A stretch of 64,000 bases of DNA from Hemibagrus wyckioides (GCF_019097595.1 NC_080714.1:22284259-22348258); one strand, 5' to 3'; positions 39,693 to 51,015 are shown, counted from the first letter of the stretch. Numbers and translations are program-made. Notes: generated from the letters alone by a model not told the origin.

Positions 39693-41380
39693 GGTAGTTA
39701 GGTGAAAGATTCTTGCATCTTTGCATTAAAAAGAAAAACAGGACTTTGGACATTCTGTAATTAGATTCACTGGACAGGTTTCTTTTCTTCTCCCCTTGTT
39801 CCACTTGTTCATAAACATCTAAAATTTAAGGTGTTAGCTTCAACAACTAAATTTCTTACACCGAAAGCCAGCAGTGTTCTGACTAGTTTTATATCAGACA
39901 TCATTCAACAAATAATTTATTTGTCATACTGATTGAAAATCTCCTGTAAGTCAATATCCAGTGCACCGGAAGTGTCAAAAGCACAGGTGAATGGTATATC
40001 TGTAAAAACGTTTTTGTGCTTCACTGTAGTGAATTTGTAATGTGTTCAGGGAGGAAGTGGTTTTGATGTTTCAGTATTTATTTACAGGCACAAAGTCCTC
40101 AGATACAGTTTGTGAGCCCTGTCTCTCAGGATTTTACTCTCCTGAAGGTGTGAACTGTTCTAAATGGACTGAGTAAGGCATTTCTTTTTTATATAAGCTG
40201 TAATATTTTTCTTTAGATGCTGTATTTCTTACCTTTCAGAGTGTTTTTCTTTGCGTAAAATTTTTTATGTTTCTTTTCTTTAAGCTGTTCAGTCAAAAAT
40301 GAGATTGAGGAACAAGAAGGCACTTCCATTAAAGATGTTCAGTGCAAACCAAGAAACTGGAATATGCGATATGGACTCATAGCAGCTTTACTTACAGTTA
40401 CAGTTCCACTTTTGCTGTCACTTATAGTTTTATATTTGAAGCAAAATCATAAGTGAGTTGTGTTCAGGTTTTTTCTATTTTAAACAATACAACAGTTCAT
40501 TGTTTTAAGTGGAAATCAGGTCATCTGGTCAAATACCTAACATGTCAGCATATTAAAATATTCAGAAAACAAAACCGAAAGCACAAAACGAAGCGCGTAG
40601 TCAGAGAAACAGGCGGGGTCGTGCACGGAAATCAATATCAGAGGCAAGGCAAGAATCAGACGTGGAAAATAGGCAAGGATCATCCACTGTATCAAACTCG
40701 AACACAGAAACGCTCAAGTAAGTCACGTGGGGACGATACTTCGCGTAAAACAATGCGTGCGTGGGGTATTTATGTCCGTGGGAAACCAGCCAGTGAGTCA
40801 CGTGAGTAATTAGTATTCTGGAGAGGGTTCGCGTTCGCGTTGGGATGTTACAGATCTTCAGCTGGTTTTGCAGCATGCTTTAATGATCTTTTATTTAGTT
40901 TTAAATTCATCATAATATACATGACAGCAGTTAAGTTAAATGTTAAGCTAAAATATTTGAGAAATTAAAATTCTAAAATTGTTTATTATAACTGATCTGT
41001 GCTGATGTAACCCCATCTTTACTCTCCACTTAAGTTGTAGTCTTATTAGCTTTGTTCTGGTTACATGTATTAGTCAGATGAGTCAGCTATCTTTGCTCTT
41101 AATACTGTTTCTTCTTTCTTTTTTTGCTTACAGAATCCTGTAGAGGAAACACATGATCAAAATTCAGAATTTCCCTTATTACTGTAAGAGCTGCCTCTGT
41201 TGTTTCATCATGAATGCATACTGAAAGCTGGTTTCTACTATAGAACATAAATGTTATTGTTACTTTCCTCAAGGGAAGAAAATCAGGAAACAGAATCGCC
41301 AGATTGCAGCAAGGAACACTTCAATACCCTCCACTTCAATACTCTGAGTTACATGTATGTCTTTAGATGTAGCATTTATT
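29144..41380 (+). CDS. tnfrsf14-like: TNF receptor superfamily protein, TNFRSF14-like, copy 5 (truncated tail)
   Basis: Proposed exons: 29144-29180 (signal peptide, MISTFLTRLYIFG), 38351-38440 (CRD1), 39024-39149 (CRD2), 39231-39386 (CRD3), 40088-40172 (CRD4) and 40285-40452 (stalk and membrane). Phases agree throughout and all borders are AG/GT. The ectodomain matches copy 3, including AEECCPMCAIG, TTCKPCSKGTF and SSDTVCEPC. The membrane segment is LIAALLTVTVPLLLSLIVLY, followed by LKQNHK. The 17-nt linker exon of copies 3 and 6 is gone, replaced by unrelated DNA at 40567-40855. Reading through the donor, or splicing to the next acceptor (41134), stops within one to three codons, giving about 221-223 residues. 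Later exons at 41134-41183 and 41274-41380 would encode NPVEETHD and ENQETESPD, but only in a phase this membrane exon does not supply. Linking exon 1 to the rest across a 9.2-kb intron is an inference. Confidence 0.6.
29960..30231. repeat. 52-bp tandem repeat, five units
   Basis: Units start at 29976, 30028, 30080, 30132 and 30184, exactly 52 bp apart. Each has GGGCTGAAAATGGGCAATTT, then ATGTGGGTCCCATGTGGGCT and CCAAGTGGGGAT. Divergence between units is very low. The array is internal to the 2.4-kb element. Confidence 0.9.
30240..31590. other. Non-coding interior of the 2.4-kb element
   Basis: AT-rich sequence without a credible gene. A (CA)n tract lies at about 31590-31608. No transposase motif was found in any frame. 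Confidence 0.6.
31974..32948 (+). mobile_element. RTE-type LINE, 5'-truncated, with 15-bp target duplication
   Basis: The insert is flanked by AATTAAATCTTCTCA at 31959-31973 and 32949-32963. It encodes the second half of an RTE-like reverse transcriptase: VQDMYERSRTVVRC, VGLHQGLVLSPFLFAMVMD, MMFADDIVICSES, KVQEFKYLGSTVQSNGECG, RPAMLYGLETVSL and LRWFGHVQRRES. It ends in a (GAA)n tail typical of this clade. A 7-bp deletion near 32205, where one of two GAGCAGG repeats is lost, shifts the frame between the ADD block and the next segment. Assignment to the RTE clade rests on the domain sequence and tail. Confidence 0.85.
32985..34850 (+). mobile_element. L1-type LINE, second family, plus strand
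   Basis: The left part (32990-33130) matches 62108-62240 in the third copy. The endonuclease C-terminal half is at 33226-33597: MTFINIYGYNSSFDNN, SIIVGGDFNVTMDNTIDRRP, YTWSNKDCSRQSRIDYWL, TPLTDHRQC. RT pieces follow at 33974-34240 (NIRLVLDLLDYCD, then FLDFPKAFDSVEHNFILRAL) and 34442-34672 (NKCELMAIKNC). It is frameshifted and truncated. The point near 33229 (CAACATATATGG) is the empty site for Tc1 copy B, which is inserted at the same LINE position at 62652. Confidence 0.8.
34850..36486. mobile_element. Non-autonomous DNA transposon sequence, class uncertain
   Basis: Two blocks rich in ACTTTTACTCAAGTA and TACTTTACTTGAG motifs, about 35090-35225 and 36115-36325, are roughly inverted relative to each other. 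They resemble widespread fish hAT-related elements. Between them, 35270-35925 has inverted-type blocks too (ATGACTTTAGGATACGTCCA, then GCTACGTGAGGACATGGCCT), suggesting a second nested element. I could not define target duplications or any transposase. Confidence 0.4.
36487..36665 (+). repeat. tRNA-derived SINE
   Basis: The head has an A-box-like TTAAGGTGTTGGACTGCTTG and a B box GAGTTCAAATCC, separated as in a tRNA gene. After it come a CCCTTAACCCTCAGTTG linker and the tail GTAAGTCGGTTTGGATAAAG, then GGCTTCTGCCAAATGCC, with a short AAATGTA repeat at the end. This is the usual plan of fish SINEs. It is not a tRNA gene, because the acceptor stem and 3' half do not fold. Confidence 0.75.
36666..38350 (+). 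other. Intron-1-type unit sequence before copy 5 CRD1
   Basis: Two stretches (36664-36785 and 37690-38340) match intron 1 of other units, for example ACATAATCCACACC, TCATTACAACCTAAAATGTT and AAATGCATGTAGAAAT. This doubling suggests a fused pair of units whose own exon 1 was lost. I see no coding region. Confidence 0.5.
39655..39693. repeat. (ATT)n microsatellite in intron 4 of copy 5
   Basis: About twelve ATT repeats in the intron between CRD3 and CRD4 exons. Confidence 0.9.
40567..40855. mobile_element. Foreign insert replacing the linker exon of copy 5
   Basis: GC-richer sequence (GAAGCGCGTAGTCAGAGAAA, then GGCGGGGTCGTGCACGGAAA and CACGTGGGGACGATACTTCG) interrupts the otherwise alignable intron. 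It ends GGGATGTTACAG, a TTACA end like that of the solo LTR family, so it may be a retroelement piece. The small 17-nt linker exon seen at 15828 and 54454 is absent from this copy. The class of the insert is not established. Confidence 0.5.
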
Positions 41381-42620
41381 TTCTAATATCTTTCTTTTCC
41401 TAACTTTTAACTCCTTTAACTATGAATTAGTACACCCTGTGTGCCTGCCTTTTGTAAAAATGCTTAAATATTGCTTGACTTTCTTAGAATGCTAATTTTG
41501 TATGTGATTTTGTATGTTTTTTAGGCAATGAAACAAGCTTTAAAGCTTTTAACACTTTTTTTTTGTATATGTAAGTACATGTTTACATAAATTTGAAGTA
41601 TTGTGTTCATTTATCCTGACAATTCAAAATGATAGCCTTCCTGAAACACCTGCACTATTTTAAGACCCTTATCTCAGCCTGTTGGAAATGTTACTTGGTT
41701 CTTTTGAGTTTTTCTGTACCCAAGGCCTACTTAAACTTTTTGAGGTATCGAAACTGCTTACTGTTTGGTTGATGTAACCAAGAGATATGAAGGATATTGA
41801 CAACAACAAACTCCACATTTTTATATCTAGAAACTGTGATTTTCTGAATTTTTATCTCAATTTTTGTCTCAATTTTCCATGGTCATTTAAAAAAATTACT
41901 AACAAAAAAAATAAATAAAATAACTAGAGCAATAAGTGTTAGCTTGGTATTAACCGCACCTCAGTCCTTCACTACTGTGTACTACTATAAATGATGATTT
42001 GACTGTAAGTTAGATTGTTCAATTTAAACCCAAATGTTTTTTTCTAATAACATTGTGAACTACTTACAATTTTTGTAGAGTGTATAAAAACTAATATGCT
42101 TTTCAAATTTCGTGTAAATTTTTCTTTTGTTGCTTTACATCACTGTGCTGTTAAATGTTTGAATCTGTAGTCAGGCCTGAGGTCAGAGGTGTAGTGTGAA
42201 TGGGTATGCTTCTTGATATTTATAAATTTCATTAGAAAAAACAACTTATGTCTGCAGTCTCATTACATCATTTTTCCTTTGCTTGTCTATCATATCTACT
42301 CACCCTTTCATCAAATCTATCAATATATCGGAGCATATCCATTAAAGAACTTCTAGTTTTACCTATAATTATACTAAAACTATAACTGTGTATGACAAAC
42401 AAAATGTATGTAAAATATATAGCAATTGGTCTGTTTACTGAGATAATAACAGACTGCTTCTGGGAACGTGGACATTTTTTGTGGATAACAAGGACTCTAA
42501 ACTATGGAATAATTTATGTTGTGTCTAGTTAAAACTGTAACTATACTAACCTATGGTAATTATGATCAAACTGGTTACTGTTGACTTTTCTGACACTTTG
42601 TACATATTCAGTAAGCAGGG
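41381..42620 (+). repeat. Unit tail after copy 5 with exon-1 remnant
   Basis: This matches the tails at 22318-23345, 48985-49850 and 57112-57960. It ends in an exon-1 remnant near 42583-42610 (TTTTCTGACACTTTGTACAT, then ATTCAGTAAGCAGGG) without an ATG. No gene is seen in it. Confidence 0.65.
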
Positions 42621-42624
42621 TGTG

Positions 42625-43470
42625 TGATACACACACTACATTGTCTATTGTTCTGGCACACCCCTCCAAATTGTTCTTTTTCAGGGGTTGGGCTTGGACC
42701 CTTAGTTCCAGTGAAAGGAACTATTAATGCTTTTTGGACAATTTCATGCTCCCAACTTTGTGGGAACAGTTTGGGGATGACGCCTTCCTGTTCCAACATT
42801 ACTGTGCACCAGTGCACAAAGCAAGGTCCATAAAGACATGGATGAGCGAGTTTGGTGTGGAGGAACTTGACTGGCCTGCACAGAGTCCTGACCTCAACCC
42901 AATAGAACACCTTTGGGATGAATTAGAGTGGAGACTGTGAGCCAGGTCAAAACTGGGATGTCTGTCTTTAGATGAACATGAAATTAATATGGAGTTGGCT
43001 TGGCCTTGGTAACTATAACAGCTTCAAATCTTCTAGAAAGGGTTTCCACAAGGTTTAGAAGCGTGTTTATGAGAATTTTTGACCATTCTTCTAAAAGTGC
43101 ATTTGTAAGGTCAGACACTGATGTTGGACAAGAGGGCCTGAGTCTCCGCTCTAATTCATCCCAAAGGTGTTTGGGTTGAGGTCAGGCCAGTTATGTCTCT
43201 CCACACCGAACTTGCTCATCCATGCCTTTATGGACCTTGGTTTGTACACTGGTGTGCAGTCATGCTAGAACAGGAAGGGGTCATTTCAAAACTGTTCCCA
43301 CTACGTAAGTTGGGAGCATGAAATTATCCAAAATGGCTTGGTACTGTATGCTGAAGCATTAAAGTTCTTTTCACTGGAACTAAGGGGCCAAGCCCAACTC
43401 CTGAAAAACAACACCTGTATTCAATGATTTGGAGGGGTGTCCCAAAACTTTTGCCAATATATATATATAT
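42625..43470. mobile_element. Palindromic Tc1-derived relic
   Basis: Two Tc1 transposase segments face each other. 42660-42945 reads on the plus strand (TLWEQFGDDAFLFQH, then [13 protein letters not shown] and [18 protein letters not shown]). 43005-43450 reads on the minus strand and covers the same region and more. Both outer ends carry CACCCCTCCAAA-type sequence. The arrangement is that of a foldback element derived from Tc1. No complete transposase survives. Confidence 0.7.
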
Positions 43471-43489
43471 ATGCTAAATATTATAATGT

Positions 43490-46085
43490 GACAAAGCAAG
43501 AAAACTGATGGTAGATAGTCTAAGTCTCAAAAACACTGGTTGATGTGCAGACTAACTATAAGTCAGTTATCTGAAATTCAGCACAGTCACAGTATACTGC
43601 ATGATGCACTTTTGGGGGAAACGTGGGCCTTTGCCCCACCCCTTCAGGAAGAGAAGCGCTTCCGGAACGCAGTCATATTGTGGCTCTCAAAGAATCTACA
43701 TTGTTTCTAGTAGTAAATGTATAAACCTATGGTAACTGAGATCCCTGAGAGACAATAAGGCATCTTTCTGCTGAGAAACAGAGAAAGCGTGGAGAAAGCG
43801 TGCCAAAACGCGCTGGGCCAATCAAAGTGTCGCTAAGCTCTTCACCCTCCGGCAGAAGACCTCAGCGGAAAGCCAGGCTCCGCCGGCCTGCTGCTGCCAC
43901 GACCCTTTTTTGGCCTCGGAATGGCCCCCAGAGAGGATTTCGTCGCCTATTCCACACTCCTTCAAGGAAATCCAGGCTTAGTTGACTCTTTTCTTGCTAT
44001 TTTCTGTTCTCTCTTTATGCTCGCCTGAGTTCTTTTCTTCCCTACCTTAAGTTTAACTTGGTAATTAAATCTTTGGTGTCAACTTGCTCCCTGGCTGTGT
44101 GTTCTCTGTCCTGTCTCAGTGCACTACACTGTATCACAGCAACATCCTGAAGCATGTCCATTGGATATATTCTGATTCAGGACATCACTGGTGTGGCGTC
44201 TTTGACAGAGTCAGGAGTTTACTAATACACTGTGGGATTGTTTATTTCACTTAGACAGTTCTTTAAATAGATGATCATGAAGATTATTTCACTATTATCT
44301 ACGTTAGGGATATCCAGCCATAGCCACAAATTGCCAGTGTGGGTGCAGGTTTTCATTCCTACTAAACAGAAATCTATGAAAAGCAAAATCAGCTCTTTAA
44401 ACAGGATCAGGAATCGGGTGTGGCTCCTGCTAGATTGGAACCAAATCCTGCACTGAACCTTGGAGTTAAGTTTGGTCACCCTTGAATTAACCCATCCATC
44501 TCCAGTAGCCTCTTTATTCTTGTCTTGGTGGGTCCCTAGAGTAGCCACTTCACCTTCTGGTATGTTTACTAGAGGTGAGAGAAAAAGCCTTTATGGAGAG
44601 ATCACTGACAGGACTGAACCTGTGCACTGCACATCTTTTGAAATAGTAATTTTCTTCAATGATTAGCAGTGATGATTTGCCAATTACCTAATTACTAAGC
44701 TGTACTCCTAGTTCTGGTGAAATTACATTTGTCTAAAACTACACAAAATAAGTTAAAGATTTTGTTATTGCCTACATTTTTAGTTTTAAAATATGTGATT
44801 TTTGTATATAAATAATATAATCCAAAACCTATGTATTTAATAATTTAATCTTGTGAAAAGTAAATCAGTTTTGATCCATATGTGTATATGTAACTAATGT
44901 TTGTGTCTTGACAATAATTATTCTAACCTTTGCTAACTTGTAAGTATATACATACCTTAAAAAATTGTCTCCGAACAGGTATCTGTGCTGCCCTCACATT
45001 TGGAAGTAAATGCAGGCAAATGAATATCCATCATCAGCATCTGGAGAATGCTGTCCTATGTGTGCCATAGGTATGGCATGGTGCTACTTTTGTAATAAAT
45101 TCATGCTATTAAATAAAAGAAAGTACAGCTAAGTAAGAGGTGCAAAGTTATTAACAGATAAAATTAATCCATCTTCAGTAAATGCTTTATCCTGGCTGGG
45201 GTTATGGTGGATCCAGTGATAAATCGGGGGAACATTGGGTATATTGCAGGTTATATACCCTGGATAGGATGTAAGTTACCTCCCATTAGGGCACCTTATT
45301 CACAACTTGGGGGCAAATGGATCTAAATGTAGGCAAAGTGAATATCTATCAGCAGCTGGAAAATGTTATCTTTTGTGTGCAGAAGGTATGACATGGTGAT
45401 ACTTTTGTAATAGAATCATGCTTTTAAGTAAAATGAAGTACAGTGAAATAAGAGCTATAAAGTTATTAACAAGTTCAAAATTCATTCATAAATTCCTGAT
45501 CCTGGCCAGGGTTATGGTGGATCCAGAGTCAATCAAGTGAACACTGGGTTTAAGGCAGGGATATACCCTGGATAGGATGCCAGTTACCTTTACTTTAGGG
45601 CACCTCATTCACAACTAGGGTCAATTTAGAGACAATAATTCAACTCAATTCAATGAAAACATAATATGGTTAAATAATTAGTTTCATCTGAAATCTAACA
45701 ATGTTTCTCTTCAGTGATTTATCTGGCATTTCCCCCCATTGTACATTGATGTAAAGCAAAATCTTGCTTTTGTTGATATTTTTCTCATGCTCACAGCTCT
45801 TTAAAGTAGATCTTATGTAGATGATTTTATGATGACTTTTTCACATATTTGACTTCTCATATGTTTTTTATCAGTTCATATTCCCTGTGTAAGAACTGTC
45901 TTTATTATTTCATCATGAATGCATACTGTAAGCTGATATATATTTATACTACAGATCATAAATGTTATTAGTACTTTCGTCAAGGAAAGAAATTCAGAAA
46001 ACAGAATTACCAGCTGTCTAACCAGATTGTAACATGGAACACATGGTGCATGAGAAAACATAAGTTACTCCACAATGATTTTCTG
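43490..46085 (+). pseudogene. TNFRSF14-like pseudogene, copy P
   Basis: The head (43515-43765) matches 1-250. No exon 1 is left. The CRD1 exon (44979-45070) has a small deletion giving GCAGGCAAATGA, an in-frame stop. A second partial CRD1 exon follows at about 45316-45385 (CAGCAGCTGGAAAATG, then a decayed CC block). CRD2 to the membrane exon are missing. The last-exon remnant is at about 45970-46055 (AAATTCAGAAAACAGAATTA, then CCAGCTGTC). The doubled CRD1 with doubled dispersed repeats (45170 and 45480) shows a local tandem duplication in intron 2. The gene is non-functional. Confidence 0.8.
43775..44130. mobile_element. GC-rich insert, possibly an LTR piece
   Basis: It interrupts unit-head similarity between about 43770 and 44135. 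It is clearly richer in GC than its neighbours (CTCCGCCGGCCTGCTGCTGC) and has an AATTAAATC polyadenylation-like signal near 44065, followed by a T/G-rich end. This resembles the 3' part of a retroelement LTR, but I could not find paired ends. Confidence 0.35.
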
Positions 46086-46643
46086 TTTCCACCAGAAAAT
46101 CTAAACCACCAGCTCTACGAAAGGGCAAATAAGACAGTGTTTTTGGAAACCCAAAAAAAGAGCAGTGTTTTTGCTTTGATTAGTGCCCACTTTACAGGTC
46201 ACTGACTCCTCTAGATAGAGAAGAATTGCCCAGGACATTACTTTAATTTTTCTTTACAATTTTTAATAATGGATTTAATGATGCTGTATGAAATGTTCAG
46301 AGAGTTTAAGGGTTTGTTTTGTCAGAATTATCCTATTTAGTACTTTATGTTGGAAGTGTTTCAATAGCTCCCCCTGATTCTTATTATTGAAGTATGTTCA
46401 CTAATATACTCTGGACCAGGAACAAGAAGAAAGAAGATCATGTTATACATTCATTCAGATTCATTTATCATGTTATACATTTCATTCATTATTTTTGACT
46501 TCTGAAATTTGTTACATCTGATTTTAGAATTCATTTTTCATTCATCAAATTTCTTATAATGCTAATTTTGTATGTGATTGAAACAAGCATTAAACTGATT
46601 TGTAGCACTTTTTTTCTATATGTAAACACACGTTTACTTAAAA

Positions 46644-48950
46644 TTGAATTACTGTGTTCACTTTGCTAAGAGGATGGACATGGCTGTGGTTAACACTTAT
46701 TTTCAGAAGAGGGAGGAGCATAGAGTGACTTACAAGAGTGGAGGTAGGAGCACACAGGTAGACTACATCCTATGTAGAAGAGGCAATCTGAAAGAGATTA
46801 GTGACTGTAAATTAGTAGTGGGAGAGAGTGTAGCCAGACAGCATAGGATGGTGGTGGGTAGGATAAATTTGATGGTCTGTAAGCAGAGGTCAAAGATAGA
46901 GATGGAGAAGAAAACCAAGTGGTGGAAGCTGAAAAAGGAGGAATGTTGTGAGGAATTTAGACAGAAGTTGAGGCAGGCTCTGGGTGGTCAGGTAGTGCTG
47001 CCAGATGACTGGGAAACTACAGCGGAAGTGATCAGGGAGACAGGAAGAAAGGTGCTGGGTGTGTCATCTGGAAGGAGGAAAGAAGATAAGGAGACTTGGT
47101 GGTGGAATGAGGAAGTTCAGGATAGTATTCAGAGGAAGAGGTTAGCCAAGAAGAAGTGGGACATGGACAGGACTGAAGAGAATAGACAGGAATACAAGGA
47201 GTTACAGCGCAGAGTGAAGATGGAGGTGTCTAAGGCCAAGCAGAAGGCATATGATGAGTTGTACACTAGGTTAGACACTAGAGAAGGAGAGAAGGACTTG
47301 TACAGGTTAGCTAGGCAGAGGGATCGAGATGGGAAGGATGTGCAGCAAGTTAGAGTTATTATGGATAGAGATGGAAAGGTGCTCACAAGTGAGGAGAGTG
47401 TACGGAGGAGATGGTAGGAGTACATTGAAGAGCTGATGAATGAGGAAAATGAGAGGGAACAAAGAGTAGAAGGGGTGAACTCTGTGGAACAGAAAGTAGA
47501 TAAGATTAGAAAGGATGAAGTCAGGAAGGCTTTGAAGAGGATGAAAAGTGGAAATGCAGTTGGTCCTGACGACATCCCGGTGGAGGTCTGGAAGTGTCTA
47601 GGAGAGGCGGCAGTGGAATTTTTAACTTTAATTTTTAATTTTAGTTTGTTTAACAGGGTTTTAGAGAGTGAGAAGATGCCTGAGGAATGGAGAAGAAGTG
47701 TATTAGCGCCGAACTTTAAGAATAAGGGGGACATGCAGAGTTGCAGCAACTATAGGGGGATAAAGTTGATGAGCCATACAATGAAGCTATGGGAAAGAGT
47801 AGTGGAAGCTAGGTTAAAGAAGGTAGTGGAAATCTGTGAGCAGCAGTATGGCTTCATGCCCAGAAAGAGCACAACAGATGCAATTTTTGCTCTGAGAATC
47901 TTGATGGAGAAGTATACGGATGGTCAGAGAGAGTTGCACTGTGTGTTTGTAGACTTGGAGAAAGCATATGACAGGGTGCCAAGAGAAGAACTGTGGTACT
48001 GTATGAGGAAGTCAGGAGAAGCAGAGAAATATGTCAGAGTGGTGCAGGACATGTATGAGAGGAGCAGGACAGTGGTGAGGTGTGCTGTAGGGCAGACAGA
48101 GGAGTTCAAAGTGGAGGTGGGACTGCATCAGGGATCGGCTCTGAGCCCCTTCCTGTTTGCTATGGTGATGGATCAGTTGTCAGAGGAGGTCAGACAGGAG
48201 TCTCCTTGGACAATGATGTTTGCAGATGACATTGTGATCTGTAGTGAGAGCAGGGAGCAGGTGGAGGAAAACCTGGAGAGGTGGAGGTTTACACTGGAAA
48301 GAAGAGGAATGAAAGTCAGTCGTAGTAAGACTGAGTACATGTATGTGAATGACAGGGAGGGAAGTGGAACAGTAAGATTACAGGGTGAAGAGGTGAAGAA
48401 GGTACAGGAGTTTAAGTACTTGGGGTCAACAGTCCAGAGTAATGGAGAATGTGGGAAAGAGGTAAAGAATTGAGTGCAGGCTGGTTGGAATGGGTGGAGA
48501 AAGGTGTCGGGAGTTCTGTGTGATAGAAAAATTTCAGCAAGAATCAAGGGGAAGGTGTACAAGACAGTGGTGAGACCAGCCATGCTGTATGGTTTAGAGA
48601 CAGTATCACTGAGACAGAGGCAGGAGTCAGAGCTGGAGGTAGCAGAGCTGAAGATGTTGAGGTTCTCTTTGGGAGTGACACGGTTGGACAGGATTAGGAA
48701 CGAGTACATCAGAGGGACAGCTCATGTTGGATGTTTGGGGGACAAAGTCAGAGAGGCCAGGTTAAGATGGTTTGGACATGCCCAGAGGAGGGAGAGTGAG
48801 TATATTGGTAGGAGAGTGTTGGACATGGAGCTGCCAGGCAGGAGGAAAAGAGGAAGGCCAAAGAGGAGGTATATGGATGTAATAAATGAGGTTGAGGATG
48901 CAGAAGATAGGGATAGGTGGAGAGAGATGATTTGCTGTGGCGACCCCTGA
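46644..48950 (+). pseudogene. RTE endonuclease and reverse transcriptase, two stops
   Basis: One long frame read across two stop codons. The endonuclease C-terminus (QVDYILCRRG, then ARQHRMVVGRI) is followed by a basic coiled-coil linker and a TAG at 47416. The RT has SGNAVGPDDIPVEVWKCLGE, FKNKGDMQSCSNYRGIKLMS, QQYGFMPRKSTTDAIFALRI, CVFVDLEKAYDRVPREELW, VGLHQGSALSPFLFAMVMD and MMFADDIVICSES. A TGA at 48471 breaks the frame after GKEVKN. The thumb and C-terminus follow (YLGSTVQ before it; RPAMLYGLETVSL and LRWFGHAQRRESEYIGRRVL after). The ADD triad is intact, but the stops make the copy inactive. It encodes the same protein as the fragment at 31974. Confidence 0.88.
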
Positions 48951-48980
48951 AGGGAAACGCCGAAAGAAGAAGAAGAAGAT
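46660..48980 (+). mobile_element. RTE-type LINE, long copy
   Basis: Inserted in a unit tail: TGTGTTCA on the left and TAATCCTGAGAATT on the right continue the tail block seen at 41600. It starts inside the endonuclease (RMDMAVVNTYFQKREEHRVT, then STQVDYILCRRG) and runs through the complete reverse transcriptase to a (GAAGAA)n tail. Confidence 0.85.
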
Positions 48981-48984
48981 TAAT

Positions 48985-50179
48985 CCTGAGAATTTAAAAC
49001 AATAACCATCCTAAAACACCTGCACTATTTTACTACATTTATGTCATCCTGTTGGGAATGTTACTTGATTCTTTTGAATTTATTCTGTACCCAAAGCCTA
49101 CTTAAACTTTTTGAGGTATCAAAACTGGTTTCTATTTGGTTGAAATATGGAAGTTATTGACAATGACAAACTTCACATTTTTATACCTTGAAACTCTGAA
49201 TTTCTGATTTTTTATACCTTGGAATTTTCCATGGTCATTTTTAATGATTTTAACTTTCTATGATTACTATGTCACTTCATTTGTGGCAGAAAGCATTCTT
49301 GTAGCATTTAACAAGCTAATATTATTGATTAAATCTATGCCATGTCAATTAGATCTGGAAAACAGCATGTCCTTATTCAGCTAAATACAAATTTATATAC
49401 TACTCATTAACACAGCAATAAGCATTAACCTGGTAGTTACCTCACTTCAGTCCTTGACTACAGTGTACTATTATGAATGGTCATTTGACTGTAAGTCGGG
49501 TTGGACAACTTGAACCCAAATGCTTTTTCCTTTTAAAGTTGTTTGTAAACTACTTACAACTTTTATAGTGTGTATAAAAACTAATATGTTCAATTCCTGT
49601 GTACATTTTTCTTTGTTTTTTTTATATGTTACTCTACATCATAGTGCTGTTAAATGTTTGAATCTGATTGGACTGAAGGCATGAGTGTAGTGTGAATGGA
49701 TATGTTTCTTAATATTTATAAATTCCATTAAAATAACAACTTATGATGTCTACAGTCTTGTTACATAATTTGTCCTTTGCTTGTCTATCATACCCATTTA
49801 TCCATCTATCAATATATCAATATATCCGAAGCATATACATTAAAGATGTTCATTTATGACGGAACATGGTGGAATCTAAGCAAACAGAAAGGAAGCAAAG
49901 AGGAGAGAGTCCCTTAACGTCTAAAATTCTGAATAAATCTAGACCATCTGTCGACAGAAGATGGTGCGAGCAACTTTTTTTGTTGTTGATGATAATTAGA
50001 ATAGCGAATTAGCTAGCTAGTGCCAAAATATGTGGAGTGTTGTTAGCTAAATTATGACATATTTTCCAACCTTATTCTGAGTTCATGTTTTTTTCTCTAA
50101 ACAGGAATACAAAATAGTCTACAAGGCAGCGTTTCTCTGCCTCTTCATAGCTACATGTGCACTTCCAGACAAAAACACA

Positions 50180-50216
<37 letters not shown>

Positions 50217-50985
50217 TCCGTACAAGGCTTACAATAGTAGTATTTAAGTAGAAGCACCCACAGTCATGGCACAGTTAAAATAACAGAAACCACACTTTTT
50301 TATTTTTAATGATTAGATAACAGCCTAAATGTTCACTTGTGCAGATGTTCCTAATAAAGTGGATGATGAGTGTCCTAGGAAGAGGACAAAAATAACCTTA
50401 CAGCATTTCTCATGTAATCATCTTCAGTCATCTTATATACCTGTCCCTGTATTCTTTTATATCCTTGGAAACATTTCCTGCAGTTATCTTTTTGCCATCA
50501 TGATTCCTGCTCTAGTTTCACTAAGAGCTACTTACAAAATGAATCATTCACCAGCTAAAGCCAAATGTATCTTAATACGACAAAGCAGGAAAACTGATGG
50601 TAGATTAAAAAAAAAAAAAAGACTGTGGATGATGAACAGACTAACTGTAAGTCCTAAATGGTCACACTACCTGAAAGACTTCTCTTAAATTCTACAGTCA
50701 CAAATTAATTCATATACCTTTAAAACTGCCGTGTTTTAGTTATTCTGCTTGATGTAATTTCCGGACTTCGCCCCGCTCCTTCCGGAATAGAAGTGCTTCC
50801 AGAAAGCACTCTTTTTTTTAATGGATAACAAATAATTCTACGTTGTTATTAATTATATTTTAACTATGCAACCCAATAGTTACTGTGGTTAAACTGGTTA
50901 CAGAAAAAAGTATTCCGACGATCGAGACCCAGACAGAGAAAGGCATCTCTCTTTTAAGAAACATTCATCGCGACTAAAGCAGAAA
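48985..50985 (+). repeat. Unit tail and head before copy 6
   Basis: 48985-49850 is unit-tail sequence. From about 50570 the unit head begins (AAAGCAGGAAAACTGATGG, then TCCGGAATAGAAGTGCTTCC), and it leads into the copy-6 leader. Between them an (ATT)n tract lies at 50176-50214. A CCTAATAAAGTGGATGATGA block at 50350 resembles the end of a fish DNA element. The 119-codon open frame at 50329 has no recognisable domain and I do not call it. Confidence 0.55.
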
Positions 50986-51015
50986 ATGGAGGACTGCATC
51001 GTGAACGGGGAATGA
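50986..51015 (+). promoter_or_regulatory. Upstream ORF of copy 6 (MEDCIVNGE)
   Basis: A nine-codon frame with the shared MEDC start closes at TGA (51013-51015), 109 bases before the exon-1 ATG at 51125. Confidence 0.5.

Noticed and set aside
40453..40809. 118-codon frame across the insert in copy 5
   Set aside because: It begins inside the membrane-exon intron and reads the foreign insert. Without transcripts it is more likely chance coding in GC-richer DNA.
47129..48709. Long minus-strand Ser/Leu-rich frames
   Set aside because: They are antisense to the RTE reverse transcriptase and have no domain of their own.
50329..50688. 119-codon open frame near copy 6
   Set aside because: No recognisable domain, signal or splice context. 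It lies across the repeated unit head and a DNA-element-like block.
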